Shown here one piece after another: positions 51,144-60,028 of a stretch of DNA of 64,000 bases (the first letter of the stretch is position 1; each line of letters begins with the position of its first letter). The stretch is from JAVJUV01 sp047314965 (GTDB lineage: Bacteria; Pseudomonadota; Alphaproteobacteria; Rhodobacterales; Rhodobacteraceae), in NCBI RefSeq assembly GCF_047314965.1, contig NZ_JBLBVK010000054.1, positions 62,001 through 126,000 of the forward strand, written 5' to 3'. The notes beneath the pieces were generated by a model. That model ran no database searches. It saw only the letters and a list, made by a program, of their open reading frames with translations, and was not told the DNA's origin. The position numbers were made by a program, and so were the translations under genes.

Positions 51144-51923
51144 ATGGACCTGGAACTCAAAGGCAAGCTGGCCGTCATCACAGGTGGCTCCAAGGGAATC
51201 GGCCTTGGCATCGCGCGGACCTTCGCACGCGAGGGAGCGAACGTTCTGGTCAATGCACGCGACAGCAAGGCCCTGGAAGCGGCGGCGCGCGCGATTTCAG
51301 ACGACTTCGGCACGACAGCGATCCCGGTGGCCGCCGACGTGTCGACAGCAGAAGGCTGCGAGGCGATCATCAAGGCCGCGGCCGCGGCGGGCGGGGCTGA
51401 CATCTTCGTGTCGAATGCAGGCACGGGGTCAAATGAAACTGTAGCCGATGCGCCCGACGAAAAGTGGATGGATTTCTGGAACCTCCATGTCATGGCAGCG
51501 GTGCGGCTCTCACGCGGTCTGGCTGATCAGATGGAGGCGCGCGGAGGCGGCGCCATGCTTATGAACGCCTCGATATGTGCCGTCCAGCCGCTCTGGTATG
51601 AACCGATCTACAACACGACCAAAGCGGCGCTTCTGATGTTCGGGAAGTGCCTGTCGTCAGAGATGATCAAGCGCAACATCCGCGTGAATACGGTGAACCC
51701 CGGACTCATCCGTACGCCGGATTGGGAAAACACCGCACGCGAGCTGCGCGGCGAGAGCTGGGAGGCTTACCTACAGGAGGTCGCGGACGAGCATGCCGAT
51801 ATCAGGCGTTTCGGAACCGTCGAAGAACTTGCAGACTTCTGCGTATTCCTCTGCAGCCCACGAGCATCCTACTCGGTCGGTTCCGCATACCACGTCGATG
51901 GCGGCATGTTGAAAACGGTCTGA
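51144..51923 (+). CDS. Short-chain dehydrogenase/reductase
   Basis: A 259-residue classical SDR. The NAD(P) loop is GGSKGIGLGIA, followed by NARDSKALE, DVSTAEGCE and NAGTGSNE. The catalytic set is Ser in NASICAVQPLWYEPIYNTTK, with Tyr and Lys. The C-terminus is YHVDGGMLKTV. The substrate is unknown. The gene lies on the opposite strand between purS and purQ, and thus breaks the purine gene order. No mobile element or repeat is seen at its borders. It probably has its own promoter in the 155-base gap to purQ. Confidence 0.85.
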   Translation: MDLELKGKLAVITGGSKGIGLGIARTFAREGANVLVNARDSKALEAAARAISDDFGTTAIPVAADVSTAEGCEAIIKAAAAAGGADIFVSNAGTGSNETVADAPDEKWMDFWNLHVMAAVRLSRGLADQMEARGGGAMLMNASICAVQPLWYEPIYNTTKAALLMFGKCLSSEMIKRNIRVNTVNPGLIRTPDWENTARELRGESWEAYLQEVADEHADIRRFGTVEELADFCVFLCSPRASYSVGSAYHVDGGMLKTV

Positions 51924-52083
51924 GGGTTCCTCTGCCGAGTTTCACGGCCCGGCCAATCAGGCTTCGTCATTCACCACATTTTGTGAATGTGCGGAAAGCA
52001 GCCATACACTTGCCATACGTTTTGCCGACGCTTTGCCGATACAATGCCGACCAGGGCTTACGCCAAAACGGCGGTTTCTCGCC

Positions 52084-52326
52084 TCAAAGAAGCTCGACCT
52101 CGTAGCGCTCGATCACGGTGTTCGCCAGAAGCGCCTCGCACATGCGTGTCACCTCAGCCTCGGCTTTCTCGGCATCGGTCTCTGCAAGCTCCAGCTCGAT
52201 GACCTTACCCTGCCTCACGCCCTCAACCCCGGCGAAACCCATCGAGCCCAACGCGTGGCGTACCGCCTCGCCCTGCGGGTCAAGAACACCGTTTTTCAGC
52301 ATGATATGAACGCGTGCTTTCATCAT
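52084..52326 (-). CDS. purS: Phosphoribosylformylglycinamidine synthase subunit PurS
   Basis: An 80-residue ferredoxin-like-fold protein, MMKARVHIMLKNGVLDPQGEAVRHALGSMGF, ending MCEALLANTVIERYEVELL. PurS bridges PurL and PurQ. It lies on the same strand as purC (153 bases upstream) and purQ (1.1 kb downstream, beyond the SDR gene). Confidence 0.93.
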   Translation of the reverse strand: MMKARVHIMLKNGVLDPQGEAVRHALGSMGFAGVEGVRQGKVIELELAETDAEKAEAEVTRMCEALLANTVIERYEVELL

Positions 52327-52415
52327 CGCCCCCGATTATTGGCCTCGCAGGTCGTATCGCGGATTCCCGCTGCCTTGTCCAACCCCTTGAGATCATTTTT
52401 TGCCGGAGACGCTCC

Positions 52416-52445
52416 TGGAGTGCGGGAACATCGGCCCGCACTCCA
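52416..52445. repeat. 11-bp hairpin between purC and purS
   Basis: TGGAGTGCGGG (52416-52426) and CCCGCACTCCA (52435-52445) form a perfect 11-bp stem with an 8-base loop, 33 bases past the purC stop. No T-run follows on the minus strand, so it may be an RNA stability or processing hairpin rather than a terminator. Confidence 0.55.
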
Positions 52446-52478
52446 AGTCATTCACTGGGCTGAAAACTCAGGAAAATT

Positions 52479-53240
52479 CTAGTTGATGAGCGTTGGCTTG
52501 CTGGTGTGGGTAACGTTCGACGGAAGAACCCCAAGCCGCCGGGCGACCTCAGTATAAGCGTCCGCCAGATTCCCCAGATCACGACGAAATACGTCTTTGT
52601 CCAGCTTCTGGCCCGTTTCCATGTCCCAAAGACGGCAGCTGTCCGGGCTGATTTCGTCAGCGACGACGAGTCGCTGGAAATCGTTTTCCCAAACACGGCC
52701 GATCTCGATCTTGAAATCGACGAGCTTGATACCGACAGCCAACATGACACCGGAAAGGAAGTCGTTCACACGCAGCGCCAACGCTACCATGTCGTCGAGG
52801 TCCTGCTGCGATGCCCAGCCGAAGGCAATGATGTGTTCTTCCGAGACCAACGGGTCACCCAGTGAATCGTCCTTGAGACAGAATTCCACAATCGGCCGCG
52901 GAAGGATGGTCCCCTCCTCAAGCCCAAGACGTTGTGACATCGTCCCGGCAGCATAGTTCCGAACGATCACTTCCAACGGAATGATCTCGACCTGGCGGAT
53001 CAACTGCTCGCGCATGTTGATGCGCTTGATGAAATGCGTTGGCACACCGATCTGAGCGAGGCCCTTCATAAAGAACTCGGAGAGGCGGTTGTTCAGAACA
53101 CCTTTGCCCTCAATGACGTCCTTCTTCTGAGCATTGAAGGCCGTAGCATCGTCCTTGAAGTATTGAACCAACGTGCCCGGCTCGGGACCTTCGTAAAGGA
53201 TCTTGGCCTTGCCTTCGTAAAGCTTCTTTCGACGCGCCAT
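52479..53240 (-). CDS. purC: Phosphoribosylaminoimidazole-succinocarboxamide synthase (SAICAR synthetase)
   Basis: A 253-residue SAICAR synthetase. MARRKKLYEGKAKILYEG is the nucleotide-binding start; FNAQKKDVIEGKGVLNNRLSEFFM, IPLEVIVRNYAAGTMSQRLG, IVEFCLKDD and DEISPDSCRLWD follow. It couples aspartate to CAIR in purine synthesis. The ATG at 53240 is chosen; an upstream extension to 53312 is not preserved-looking. Upstream (plus strand) lies the divergent DUF1476 gene. Confidence 0.95.
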   Translation of the reverse strand: MARRKKLYEGKAKILYEGPEPGTLVQYFKDDATAFNAQKKDVIEGKGVLNNRLSEFFMKGLAQIGVPTHFIKRINMREQLIRQVEIIPLEVIVRNYAAGTMSQRLGLEEGTILPRPIVEFCLKDDSLGDPLVSEEHIIAFGWASQQDLDDMVALALRVNDFLSGVMLAVGIKLVDFKIEIGRVWENDFQRLVVADEISPDSCRLWDMETGQKLDKDVFRRDLGNLADAYTEVARRLGVLPSNVTHTSKPTLIN

Positions 53241-53543
53241 GTGGCCACTCCGGGAAAAGGAAATTGCGCGCAGACTCGCGGACTGCACGCGCTCTGCGTC
53301 CTCATACGTCAAGTCGGACCTGACGACAAGCTTAGGCCCTCACCCTTGCAGTCAACGCAAACAAACGAGTATTTTTCTTGAATTGCTTCTGTTTGCCCAG
53401 GATTTTCCGGCGCCTAAACAGCCTTTCCGCGGCGTCTGGCCGCGCCATTGCAGGAGAAATCCGAACCCGCCGCTCTTGCGACCGAGCGAGAGCGAAGGCA
53501 TATCTGGGGTGAATGACAACCATCCGCCGAGGACAGGCCAGAC

Positions 53544-53858
53544 ATGACCACTTTCGACGACCGCGAAAACGCCTTCGAGAACAAGTTCGCTCACGACGCA
53601 GAAATGCAGTTCAAAGCCGAGGCACGCCGGAACAAACTTCTTGGTCTTTGGGCCGCTGAGCTTATGGGTATGTCAAGCGACGAGGCCAACGCATACGCCA
53701 AGGAAGTCATCAAGTCCGACTTCGAGGAAGCTGGAGACGAGGATGTCTATCGCAAGGTCTCGGGTGATCTGGGCGACAAGGCTTCGGAAACGGAGATCCG
53801 TTCAAAGATGAGTGAGCTGCTTTCGGTCGCCAAGGCGCAACTCATGGAAGAGCTCTGA
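53544..53858 (+). CDS. F1F0-ATP synthase zeta subunit (DUF1476), ATPase inhibitor
   Basis: A 104-residue all-helical protein starting MTTFDDRENAFENKFAHDAE. The N-terminal region with RENAFENKFAHDAEMQFKAEARRNKLLGLWAAELMG is the DUF1476 signature. In Paracoccus denitrificans this protein is the zeta subunit, which blocks the F1 rotor in the hydrolysis direction. The atp operon is not in the window. A strong terminator follows 22 bases after the stop codon. Confidence 0.88.
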   Translation: MTTFDDRENAFENKFAHDAEMQFKAEARRNKLLGLWAAELMGMSSDEANAYAKEVIKSDFEEAGDEDVYRKVSGDLGDKASETEIRSKMSELLSVAKAQLMEEL

Positions 53859-53880
53859 CTCCCGGTCTTATCTGAATTGT

Positions 53881-53908
53881 AAAGCGCGCTCCTTCGGCGC
53901 GCTTTTTT
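53881..53908 (+). terminator. Terminator of the zeta-subunit gene
   Basis: AAAGCGCGC (53881-53889) and GCGCGCTTT (53897-53905) make a perfect stem with a 7-base loop, followed by a T-run to 53907. It is 22 bases past the stop codon. Confidence 0.85.
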
Positions 53909-53941
53909 GCTTTTCCTGTCGAGTTTGAAAGGCATGCAAGA

Positions 53942-53970
53942 GCCGCAATGCCGCATTGCAGCATTGCGGC
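53942..53970. repeat. 10-bp inverted repeat upstream of the second DUF1127-like gene
   Basis: GCCGCAATGC (53942-53951) and GCATTGCGGC (53961-53970) are perfect inverted arms around CGCATTGCA. The middle contains another GCATTGC copy, and the block shares GCAT-(A/T)-GCAGCATTGC with the motif 5' of the first DUF1127 gene (34711-34724). It lies 73 bases before the DUF1127-like start codon. Confidence 0.5.
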
Positions 53971-54042
53971 TTGTACAGCGCTAACAACGAGCACAAGTTC
54001 CAGTCATCGGACAATGGGTCCGAACAGAACTGGAGACTTAGA

Positions 54043-54192
54043 ATGAATTTCATGGCTGAACTGCAGAAGCGCCGCCAGTACAATCGCACTGTTCGCGAAC
54101 TGCGCCGCCTTCCGCTCGATCTTGCGCTTGACCTCGACATCTATCCTGGCGACGCCGAGAAGTTGGCAAAGCGCGCGGTTTATGGAAAGTGA
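54043..54192 (+). CDS. DUF1127-like small protein
   Basis: A 49-residue basic protein (MNFMAELQKRRQYNRTVREL at the start, YPGDAEKLAKRAVYGK at the end). The RTVRELRRLPLDLALDLDIYPGDAEKLA segment resembles the DUF1127 core but lacks part of it. GGAGA lies 6 bases upstream. No CcsR-like RNA follows. The role is unknown; small basic proteins of this type often bind RNA. Confidence 0.6.
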   Translation: MNFMAELQKRRQYNRTVRELRRLPLDLALDLDIYPGDAEKLAKRAVYGK

Positions 54193-54277
54193 TACCCGGT
54201 CCGGGGGCACACCGGGCGCTGAAATCGCAACAGAATACTGAGCGGGCGGACTGATCACAGGTCGCCCGCTTCGCTTT

Positions 54278-54778
54278 TCAGACCTTTTTTTGAAACCTTT
54301 GATCCAAAGCATCGCGAACCGCCGGCGTAACGAACCTTGAAACATCGCCGCCCAACCGTGCAATCTCTTTGACCAGCTTGGACGCAATAGCCTGATGCTC
54401 GGCTTCGGCCATCAGGAACACCGTTTCGATGCTGTCGTCCAAAATACGGTTCATGCCAACCATTTGGTATTCATACTCGAAGTCGGCCACTGCGCGCAGT
54501 CCGCGTACGATAATTCCCGCACCCACATCGCGCGCGCAGTCGATCAGCAGGTTTTCGAAAGGATGTGCAACAATCTCGCAGCCGGTTTTCTTGGCAATCG
54601 CACCGCATTCGGATTCGATCATGGCGACGCGCTCTTCAAGAGAGAAAAGCGGACCTTTGTCGCGATTGATTGCAACGCCAATGACCAGCCTATCCACCAG
54701 AACGGTCGCGCGCTCGATTATGTCGAGATGCCCAAGCGTCACCGGATCGAAGGTGCCGGGATAAAGTCCTATACGCAT
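54278..54778 (-). CDS. coaD: Phosphopantetheine adenylyltransferase
   Basis: A 166-residue nucleotidyltransferase. GLYPGTFDPVTLGHLDIIERA carries the T/HxGH motif (TLGH), IVRGLRAVADFEYEYQMVGMNRILDD follows, and FLMAEAEHQAIASKLVKEIARLGGDVSRFVTPAV is the C-terminal signature. It makes dephospho-CoA from ATP and 4-phosphopantetheine. AGGAGG lies 6 bases upstream of the ATG at 54778. Confidence 0.93.
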   Translation of the reverse strand: MRIGLYPGTFDPVTLGHLDIIERATVLVDRLVIGVAINRDKGPLFSLEERVAMIESECGAIAKKTGCEIVAHPFENLLIDCARDVGAGIIVRGLRAVADFEYEYQMVGMNRILDDSIETVFLMAEAEHQAIASKLVKEIARLGGDVSRFVTPAVRDALDQRFQKKV

Positions 54779-54849
54779 CAAAGGCCTCCTTGCACCTTGC
54801 CGCGCGGCTTGAGTGCCACGAAACAGGACCAGCCTTCAAGCATCCGGCA

Positions 54850-55284
54850 TCAGAAGCCCTTTATCATTCCTTCCAGTGCGTCTTTTTCCATGGACAGTTC
54901 TGACAGGCGCGCTTTGACCACGTCACCAATCGAGATCAGACCAGCCAACTTGTCGCCCTCCATGACCGGCATATGCCGAAAACGCCCTTCGGTCATCTTT
55001 CCCAGAACAACATCCGCAGTATCGTCTGGACTGCAGGAAACAAGATTTTTCGTCATCATGTCACCCACGTTATCACGAAGGCAACTGTCATCGCGGCGAC
55101 CGAGTTCACGTACGATATCGCGCTCGGACAGAATGCCGACTGGGGAACCAAAGTCATCAGATACAAGAACCGCACCAATTCTTTTCTCCGACAGGAGACG
55201 GACCGCATCCGAAACAGATGCGCCAGTTCCAATTGTAACGACGTCGCCGCCACCCTTCATGCCAAGTATCTGACGAACAAGCAT
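54850..55284 (-). CDS. CBS-domain protein
   Basis: A 144-residue protein with two CBS modules. The first (about residues 12-70) has DVVTIGTGASVSDAVRLLSEKRIGAVLVSDD, and the second (about 75-135) has LVSCSPDDTADVVLGKMTEGRFRHMPVMEGDKLAGLISIGDVVKARLSEL. Such proteins bind adenosine ligands and often regulate other proteins. No catalytic domain is attached. GGAGG lies upstream of the ATG at 55284; the longer frame upstream is not used. Confidence 0.85.
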   Translation of the reverse strand: MLVRQILGMKGGGDVVTIGTGASVSDAVRLLSEKRIGAVLVSDDFGSPVGILSERDIVRELGRRDDSCLRDNVGDMMTKNLVSCSPDDTADVVLGKMTEGRFRHMPVMEGDKLAGLISIGDVVKARLSELSMEKDALEGMIKGF

Positions 55285-55339
55285 TTGGACCTCCCTAAAT
55301 TTCCCCCTTTTGCCAGCGTCCACCTCGCAAGTATTTCTG

Positions 55340-56227
55340 TCAAGCGTTGGAGCGTTTAGCCATCACCGTACGAAGCCCATCGGCAAGTGTCGAAGCAAAC
55401 CGGTTCAACCTGTCTACCCGGGCGTCATCTGCATGCCGGATCAGCCAAAATGTTCTTGTAAGCCTCAGCTCATTTGCAAGGATCGGGCACAACTCTGGTG
55501 CGTCGGGCATGACGAAATCGTGGACCACTCCGATACCAGCGCCCGCACGTAGCCAACCAAGCTGAACGGACACAAGGTTGGATCCCAGATCGACCCGTCT
55601 CAATCCCATCTCGGAAAGATAGTCGAGTTCTCGGTCGAAAATCATGTCCGGTATATATCCGATCACTCGATGGCCCGCGAGATCCTCGTGGGTGGTAATC
55701 GGTGCGTGCTTCGCGAGATATTCTCTGGAGGCCGCAAGATGCAGACCGTAGTCCGCAATCTTCTGAATGCGGAGCCGACCCGCGGTTGGCCGCGAAACAC
55801 CGATCGCCATATCCGCTTCGCGCTTGGAAAGATTAAACACGCGCGGCAGCGCAACGATCTGCACCTCCAATCCCGGATTTTCTGCCTGGATCACCCGCGT
55901 TACATGAGGAAGCAAGAACGTGGCGCAACCATCAGGCGCACCTACCCTTATCGTTCCGGTCAGGCCTGTCTCCGTTCCGCGAACCTCATCCACGGCTCCG
56001 ATCATGGCCTGTTCTGCGGCTTCGGCGTGGCTCAAAAGGCGTTCGCCCGCTTCGGTCACGATATATCCATGCGGAGACTTCACGAACAGAACCGCGTCCA
56101 TCTCCTCTTCCAACCGTGCAATGCGCCGTCCAACGGTTGCAGGATCAAGTCGAAGCGAACGGGCTGCTCCCGAAAGGCTTTCCTCTCGGGCAACAAACAG
56201 GAAAATTCGCATATCATCCCAGTTCAT
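55340..56227 (-). CDS. LysR-family transcriptional regulator
   Basis: A 295-residue LysR-type protein. The N-terminal helix-turn-helix is MNWDDMRIFLFVAREESLSGAARSLRLDPATVGRRIARLEEEM, with the effector domain from residue 90 on (TGTIRVGAPDGCATFLLPHVT; RADLGLHLAASREYL-like region). It is divergent from mmsA with about 104 bases between starts, so mmsA is the natural target. The effector is unknown. Confidence 0.87.
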   Translation of the reverse strand: MNWDDMRIFLFVAREESLSGAARSLRLDPATVGRRIARLEEEMDAVLFVKSPHGYIVTEAGERLLSHAEAAEQAMIGAVDEVRGTETGLTGTIRVGAPDGCATFLLPHVTRVIQAENPGLEVQIVALPRVFNLSKREADMAIGVSRPTAGRLRIQKIADYGLHLAASREYLAKHAPITTHEDLAGHRVIGYIPDMIFDRELDYLSEMGLRRVDLGSNLVSVQLGWLRAGAGIGVVHDFVMPDAPELCPILANELRLTRTFWLIRHADDARVDRLNRFASTLADGLRTVMAKRSNA

Positions 56228-56330
56228 CGACACACTGTCCCTGCATTTTTGCAAATCCTTTTTGGGAAACTGCCGCTTTTCGCCGGGTATGGCCAGCCCT
56301 TATGGTGCACCCAACGAACAGGAGGATTCC

Positions 56331-57830
56331 ATGCAAGAACTTACACACTGGATCAATGGAAAGCATGTAAAGGGAAGTTCTGGCCGGTTTGCCGATGTCT
56401 ATAATCCTGCAACCGGTGAAGTTCAGGCCCAGGTCCCGTTGGCCACGCCAGAGGAGTTGGACGCCGCTGTAGACGCCGCCGCCGAAGCTCAGAGGGGCTG
56501 GGGCGCAACCAACCCGCAACGGCGCGCCCGCGTGATGATGAAATTCGGATCGCTGATTATCGAACACATGGACGAACTGGCGGAACTGGTCAGCCGTGAA
56601 CATGGCAAGACGCTGCCCGATGCCCGTGGTGACGTTCAACGCGGATTGGAAGTCATCGAGGTCTGCATGGGAGCGCCTGCGCTTCTGAAAGGCGAGTTCA
56701 CCAACGATGGCGGACCCGGCATCGACCTTTATTCGATGCGGCAACCGCTTGGTGTCGTGGCCGGCATAACGCCTTTCAACTTTCCCGCGATGATTCCGCT
56801 TTGGAAGATGGGGCCGGCTTTGGCCTGCGGGAATGCCATGATTCTGAAGCCTTCCGAGCGGTGTCCCTCGACTGCTCTACGACTTGCTGAGCTGATGCAG
56901 GAAGCGGGTCTGCCTGACGGCGTGCTTCAGGTGATCAACGGCGACAAGGACGCGGTCGACGCAATCCTCGACAACGAAACAATTCAGGGCGTGGGTTTCG
57001 TCGGGTCGACACCGATTGCCCAGTACATCTATGGTCGCGCCTGTTCGAACGGGAAGCGCGCACAGTGCTTCGGCGGCGCGAAGAACCACATGATCATTAT
57101 GCCTGACGCAGACATGGACAAGGCGGCAGATGCGCTGGTTGGTGCAGGATTCGGTGCAGCCGGCGAACGCTGTATGGCGATATCCGTCGCGGTACCGGTA
57201 GGAAAGAAAACTGCCGATGCCCTGGTCGAACGTCTTGTGCCGCGCATCGAAAAGCTGAAGGTCGGACCCTATACCGCTGGTGAAGACGTAGACTTCGGAC
57301 CGGTTATCACCAAGGCCTCTCAAAACCGCATCAACAACCTCATCGACAGTGGTGTGAGCCAAGGCGCAGACCTCGTGGTCGATGGCCGCGGCTTCAAGAT
57401 GCAAGGTTACGAGAATGGCTTTTTCGTTGGCCCATCCTTCTTCGACAAGGTTACGCCAGACATGGAAATCTACAAAGAAGAGATCTTCGGGCCCGTACTG
57501 AGCCAGGTGCGTACCGAAAGCTATGAAGAGGCGCTCAAGCTTACCATGGACAATCCCTATGGTAACGGCACCGCGATCTTTACCGCGGACGGCGACACCG
57601 CCCGTGATTTCGCCAACAGGGTCAACGTCGGCATGGTCGGCATCAATTTTCCGATCCCTGTACCGCTCTCCTATCACACCTTTGGAGGTTGGAAGAAATC
57701 AGCCTTTGGCGACCTGAACCAGTACGGCCCGGATGCGTTCCGATTCTACACGAAGACCAAGACCGTCACCGCACGCTGGTTCTCCGGGATCAAGGAAGGC
57801 GGCGAATTCGCGTTCAAGGCGATGGACTGA
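56331..57830 (+). CDS. mmsA: CoA-acylating methylmalonate-semialdehyde dehydrogenase
   Basis: A 499-residue aldehyde dehydrogenase. GVVAGITPFNFPAMIPLWKMGPALACGNAMILKPSERCPSTALRLAELM is the MMSDH nucleotide-binding region. The catalytic Cys281 lies in GAAGERCMAISV, a spacing typical of MmsA, and SYHTFGGWKKSAFGDLNQYG is near the end. It converts methylmalonate semialdehyde to propionyl-CoA in valine catabolism, and malonate semialdehyde in other pathways. GGAGG precedes the ATG. No other valine genes are in the window. Confidence 0.93.
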   Translation: MQELTHWINGKHVKGSSGRFADVYNPATGEVQAQVPLATPEELDAAVDAAAEAQRGWGATNPQRRARVMMKFGSLIIEHMDELAELVSREHGKTLPDARGDVQRGLEVIEVCMGAPALLKGEFTNDGGPGIDLYSMRQPLGVVAGITPFNFPAMIPLWKMGPALACGNAMILKPSERCPSTALRLAELMQEAGLPDGVLQVINGDKDAVDAILDNETIQGVGFVGSTPIAQYIYGRACSNGKRAQCFGGAKNHMIIMPDADMDKAADALVGAGFGAAGERCMAISVAVPVGKKTADALVERLVPRIEKLKVGPYTAGEDVDFGPVITKASQNRINNLIDSGVSQGADLVVDGRGFKMQGYENGFFVGPSFFDKVTPDMEIYKEEIFGPVLSQVRTESYEEALKLTMDNPYGNGTAIFTADGDTARDFANRVNVGMVGINFPIPVPLSYHTFGGWKKSAFGDLNQYGPDAFRFYTKTKTVTARWFSGIKEGGEFAFKAMD

Positions 57831-57869
57831 TCCGGAGACATTCCGCATCGACTATGTCGTTGCCGGCAC

Positions 57870-57903
57870 GGGCCGCAGCTTGCGCTGCGGCCCGCTCTTT
57901 TCT
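57870..57903 (+). terminator. Terminator of mmsA
   Basis: GGGCCGCAGC (57870-57879) and GCTGCGGCCC (57884-57893) form a perfect 10-bp stem with a 4-base loop, followed by GCTCTTTTCT. It lies 40 bases past the mmsA stop. Confidence 0.8.
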
Positions 57904-58019
57904 GGTCAGTCAAATTTCAGGCCTCCGACAGAGGTCGCGCCAAACATTCTAGCCGCCATTCGGACTGGTCAGAGGTTGCGTGCCCGGCTAAACACGCGCG
58001 GAAGCTTAGAGGCAGGGCA

Positions 58020-59105
58020 ATGACAAACGCCATCCGACCACAACCCGGTATCGAGAACATCAAGCTGTACAAGGGCGGTGAAAGCCGTCTGGCCGGGCAT
58101 GACCGCGTCCTGAAACTATCGTCGAACGAAAACCCGCTGGGCCCACCGCCCGTGGCAATCGACGCAATACGGTCCGCAGCCGAAAGCGTTCACCTTTATC
58201 CCTCCACCGACCACGCGGAATTGCGCACCGCAATAGGTGAAATCAACGGCCTGGATCCCAACCGGGTTATTTGCGGTGTCGGCTCGGACGAAGTGCTCCA
58301 GATGGTTACACAGGCGTATGCGGGCATTGGTGACGAAGTCATCCACACCGAGCACGGTTTTTCGCTGTATCCCGTTCTGATCCACATGACTGGCGCCACG
58401 CCGATCTGCGTCGCGGAGAAAGAACGCGTCGTAGACGTTGACGCTGTCCTTGACGCGATAAGCGAACGGACGCGAGTGATCCTTATCACCAACCCAGGCA
58501 ATCCCACCGGGACGATTCTGCCGAATCCGGAATTGACCCGACTGGTCGAAGGTGTGCCCGAGAATGTGGTCCTCGTGCTGGATGGAGCTTATACGGAGTA
58601 TGCCGAGGGCTTCGATGGCGGCATGTCACATGCACGAAATCGAATGAACGTCCTGATGACCCGCACTTTTTCCAAGATCTATGGCCTGGGCGGGCTTCGA
58701 ATTGGATGGGGCTATGGCTGCCAGGAAATGATCGAAACGCTGACGAGGATACGTCAACCATTCAACCTTTCGACGGTTCAGCTTTCCGCCGCCGAAGCTG
58801 CGGTTCGGGACCGTGAGTGGGTGGCCGCGTGCTCAGAGCTTAACGCCGAACAACGCGCGAGGCTGACGGGTGCCATCCGACAGTTGGGTATTTCTTGCGA
58901 CGAGAGTTCGACGAATTTCGTGCTGGCGCGGTTTACGGATGCTGTCGAAGCAGCGGCCGCCAACGCGGCCCTGCAAGAGAACGGCATCATAGTGCGCGCA
59001 GTTGCCGGCTACGGCTTCCCCGAAGGTCTTAGGATTACGGTCGGCGATGCGGAACAGACTGGCCGCGTTATTGCTGCGCTGACGCGCTGGAGGGAGACCG
59101 CGTAA
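58020..59105 (+). CDS. hisC: Histidinol-phosphate aminotransferase
   Basis: A 361-residue fold-type I PLP aminotransferase of the HisC subgroup. SSNENPLGPPP, YPSTDHAELRTAIG, NPGNPTGT, LDGAYTEYAEGF and TRTFSKIYGLGGLRIGWGYG are present. Lys219 in TFSKIYG is the PLP lysine. In many bacteria HisC also aminates aromatic 2-oxoacids, and the adjacent tyrC fits this (phenylalanine and tyrosine synthesis). The TAA stop overlaps the ATG of tyrC (TAATG). Confidence 0.93.
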   Translation: MTNAIRPQPGIENIKLYKGGESRLAGHDRVLKLSSNENPLGPPPVAIDAIRSAAESVHLYPSTDHAELRTAIGEINGLDPNRVICGVGSDEVLQMVTQAYAGIGDEVIHTEHGFSLYPVLIHMTGATPICVAEKERVVDVDAVLDAISERTRVILITNPGNPTGTILPNPELTRLVEGVPENVVLVLDGAYTEYAEGFDGGMSHARNRMNVLMTRTFSKIYGLGGLRIGWGYGCQEMIETLTRIRQPFNLSTVQLSAAEAAVRDREWVAACSELNAEQRARLTGAIRQLGISCDESSTNFVLARFTDAVEAAAANAALQENGIIVRAVAGYGFPEGLRITVGDAEQTGRVIAALTRWRETA

Positions 59106-60028
59106 TGGGTGAACAACTTTACCAGCGTGTTGCTCTGATCGGGCTTGGACTGATTGCCTCCTCCATGGCGCACGCGATGCGCCGCGCGGGAATGACATGC
59201 GAAATTGTGGGAACTGCGCGATCGGCGGAAACACGCGCCACTGCAGAAGAACTGGGCTTTTGCGACAGGGTGGCTGCGACTGCGGCCGAAGCCGTCAAAG
59301 ACGCTGATCTTGTTGTTCTGGCCATTCCGGTCGGCGCAATGGAGGCAATAGCCAAGGAAATTGCTTCCAATCTGACTCCGGGAGCAACCGTGACCGATGT
59401 AGGTTCGGTAAAGAAAGCCGTCATCGAGGCGGTGGCGCCGCATTTGCCAAAAGATGTTCACTTCATTCCCGGCCACCCGCTGGCCGGAACCGAGCATTCC
59501 GGTCCCCGCGCGGGATTTGCAGAGCTCTTTGATAATCGATGGAACATTCTCGTACCCGACGAGAAAACAGATCCGGGCGCGTTGGAGCGCCTTACACGCT
59601 ACTGGCAAGCCCTTGGGGCAAATGTCGATACCATGGACCCGGATCACCACGATCTTGTCCTTGCGGTCACAAGCCATGCGCCCCATCTCATCGCCTACAC
59701 GATGGTCGGCGTTGCAGACGATTTGCGCAGGGTCACAGACAGCGAAGTGATCAAGTACTCGGCTGCAGGTTTCCGGGATTTCACTCGAATAGCGGCAAGC
59801 GACCCCATCATGTGGCGCGACGTGTTTCTGACGAACAAAGATGCCACGCTGGAAATACTTGGACGTTTCACCGAGGAACTTTTTGCGCTTCAGCGAGCGA
59901 TACGCACGGGCAATGGCGAACAACTTTTCGATTACTTTACCCGGACACGGGCAATACGACGCGGCATTATCGAGGCGGGGCAGGACACTGACGCGCCCGA
60001 TTTCGGGCGACAGGGAAAGAAGTCATGA
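59105..60028 (+). CDS. tyrC: Cyclohexadienyl (prephenate/arogenate) dehydrogenase
   Basis: A 307-residue dehydrogenase. The N-terminal Rossmann motif is VALIGLGLIASSMAHAM, with GTARSAETRATAEELGF. PGHPLAGTEHSGPRAGFAELFDNRWNILVP is the active-site region with the conserved His and Gly, followed by helical dimerisation parts. It makes 4-hydroxyphenylpyruvate or tyrosine. Downstream the frame overlaps the extensin-like gene by 4 bases (ATGA), so hisC-tyrC-lipoprotein form one transcript. Confidence 0.92.
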   Translation: MGEQLYQRVALIGLGLIASSMAHAMRRAGMTCEIVGTARSAETRATAEELGFCDRVAATAAEAVKDADLVVLAIPVGAMEAIAKEIASNLTPGATVTDVGSVKKAVIEAVAPHLPKDVHFIPGHPLAGTEHSGPRAGFAELFDNRWNILVPDEKTDPGALERLTRYWQALGANVDTMDPDHHDLVLAVTSHAPHLIAYTMVGVADDLRRVTDSEVIKYSAAGFRDFTRIAASDPIMWRDVFLTNKDATLEILGRFTEELFALQRAIRTGNGEQLFDYFTRTRAIRRGIIEAGQDTDAPDFGRQGKKS

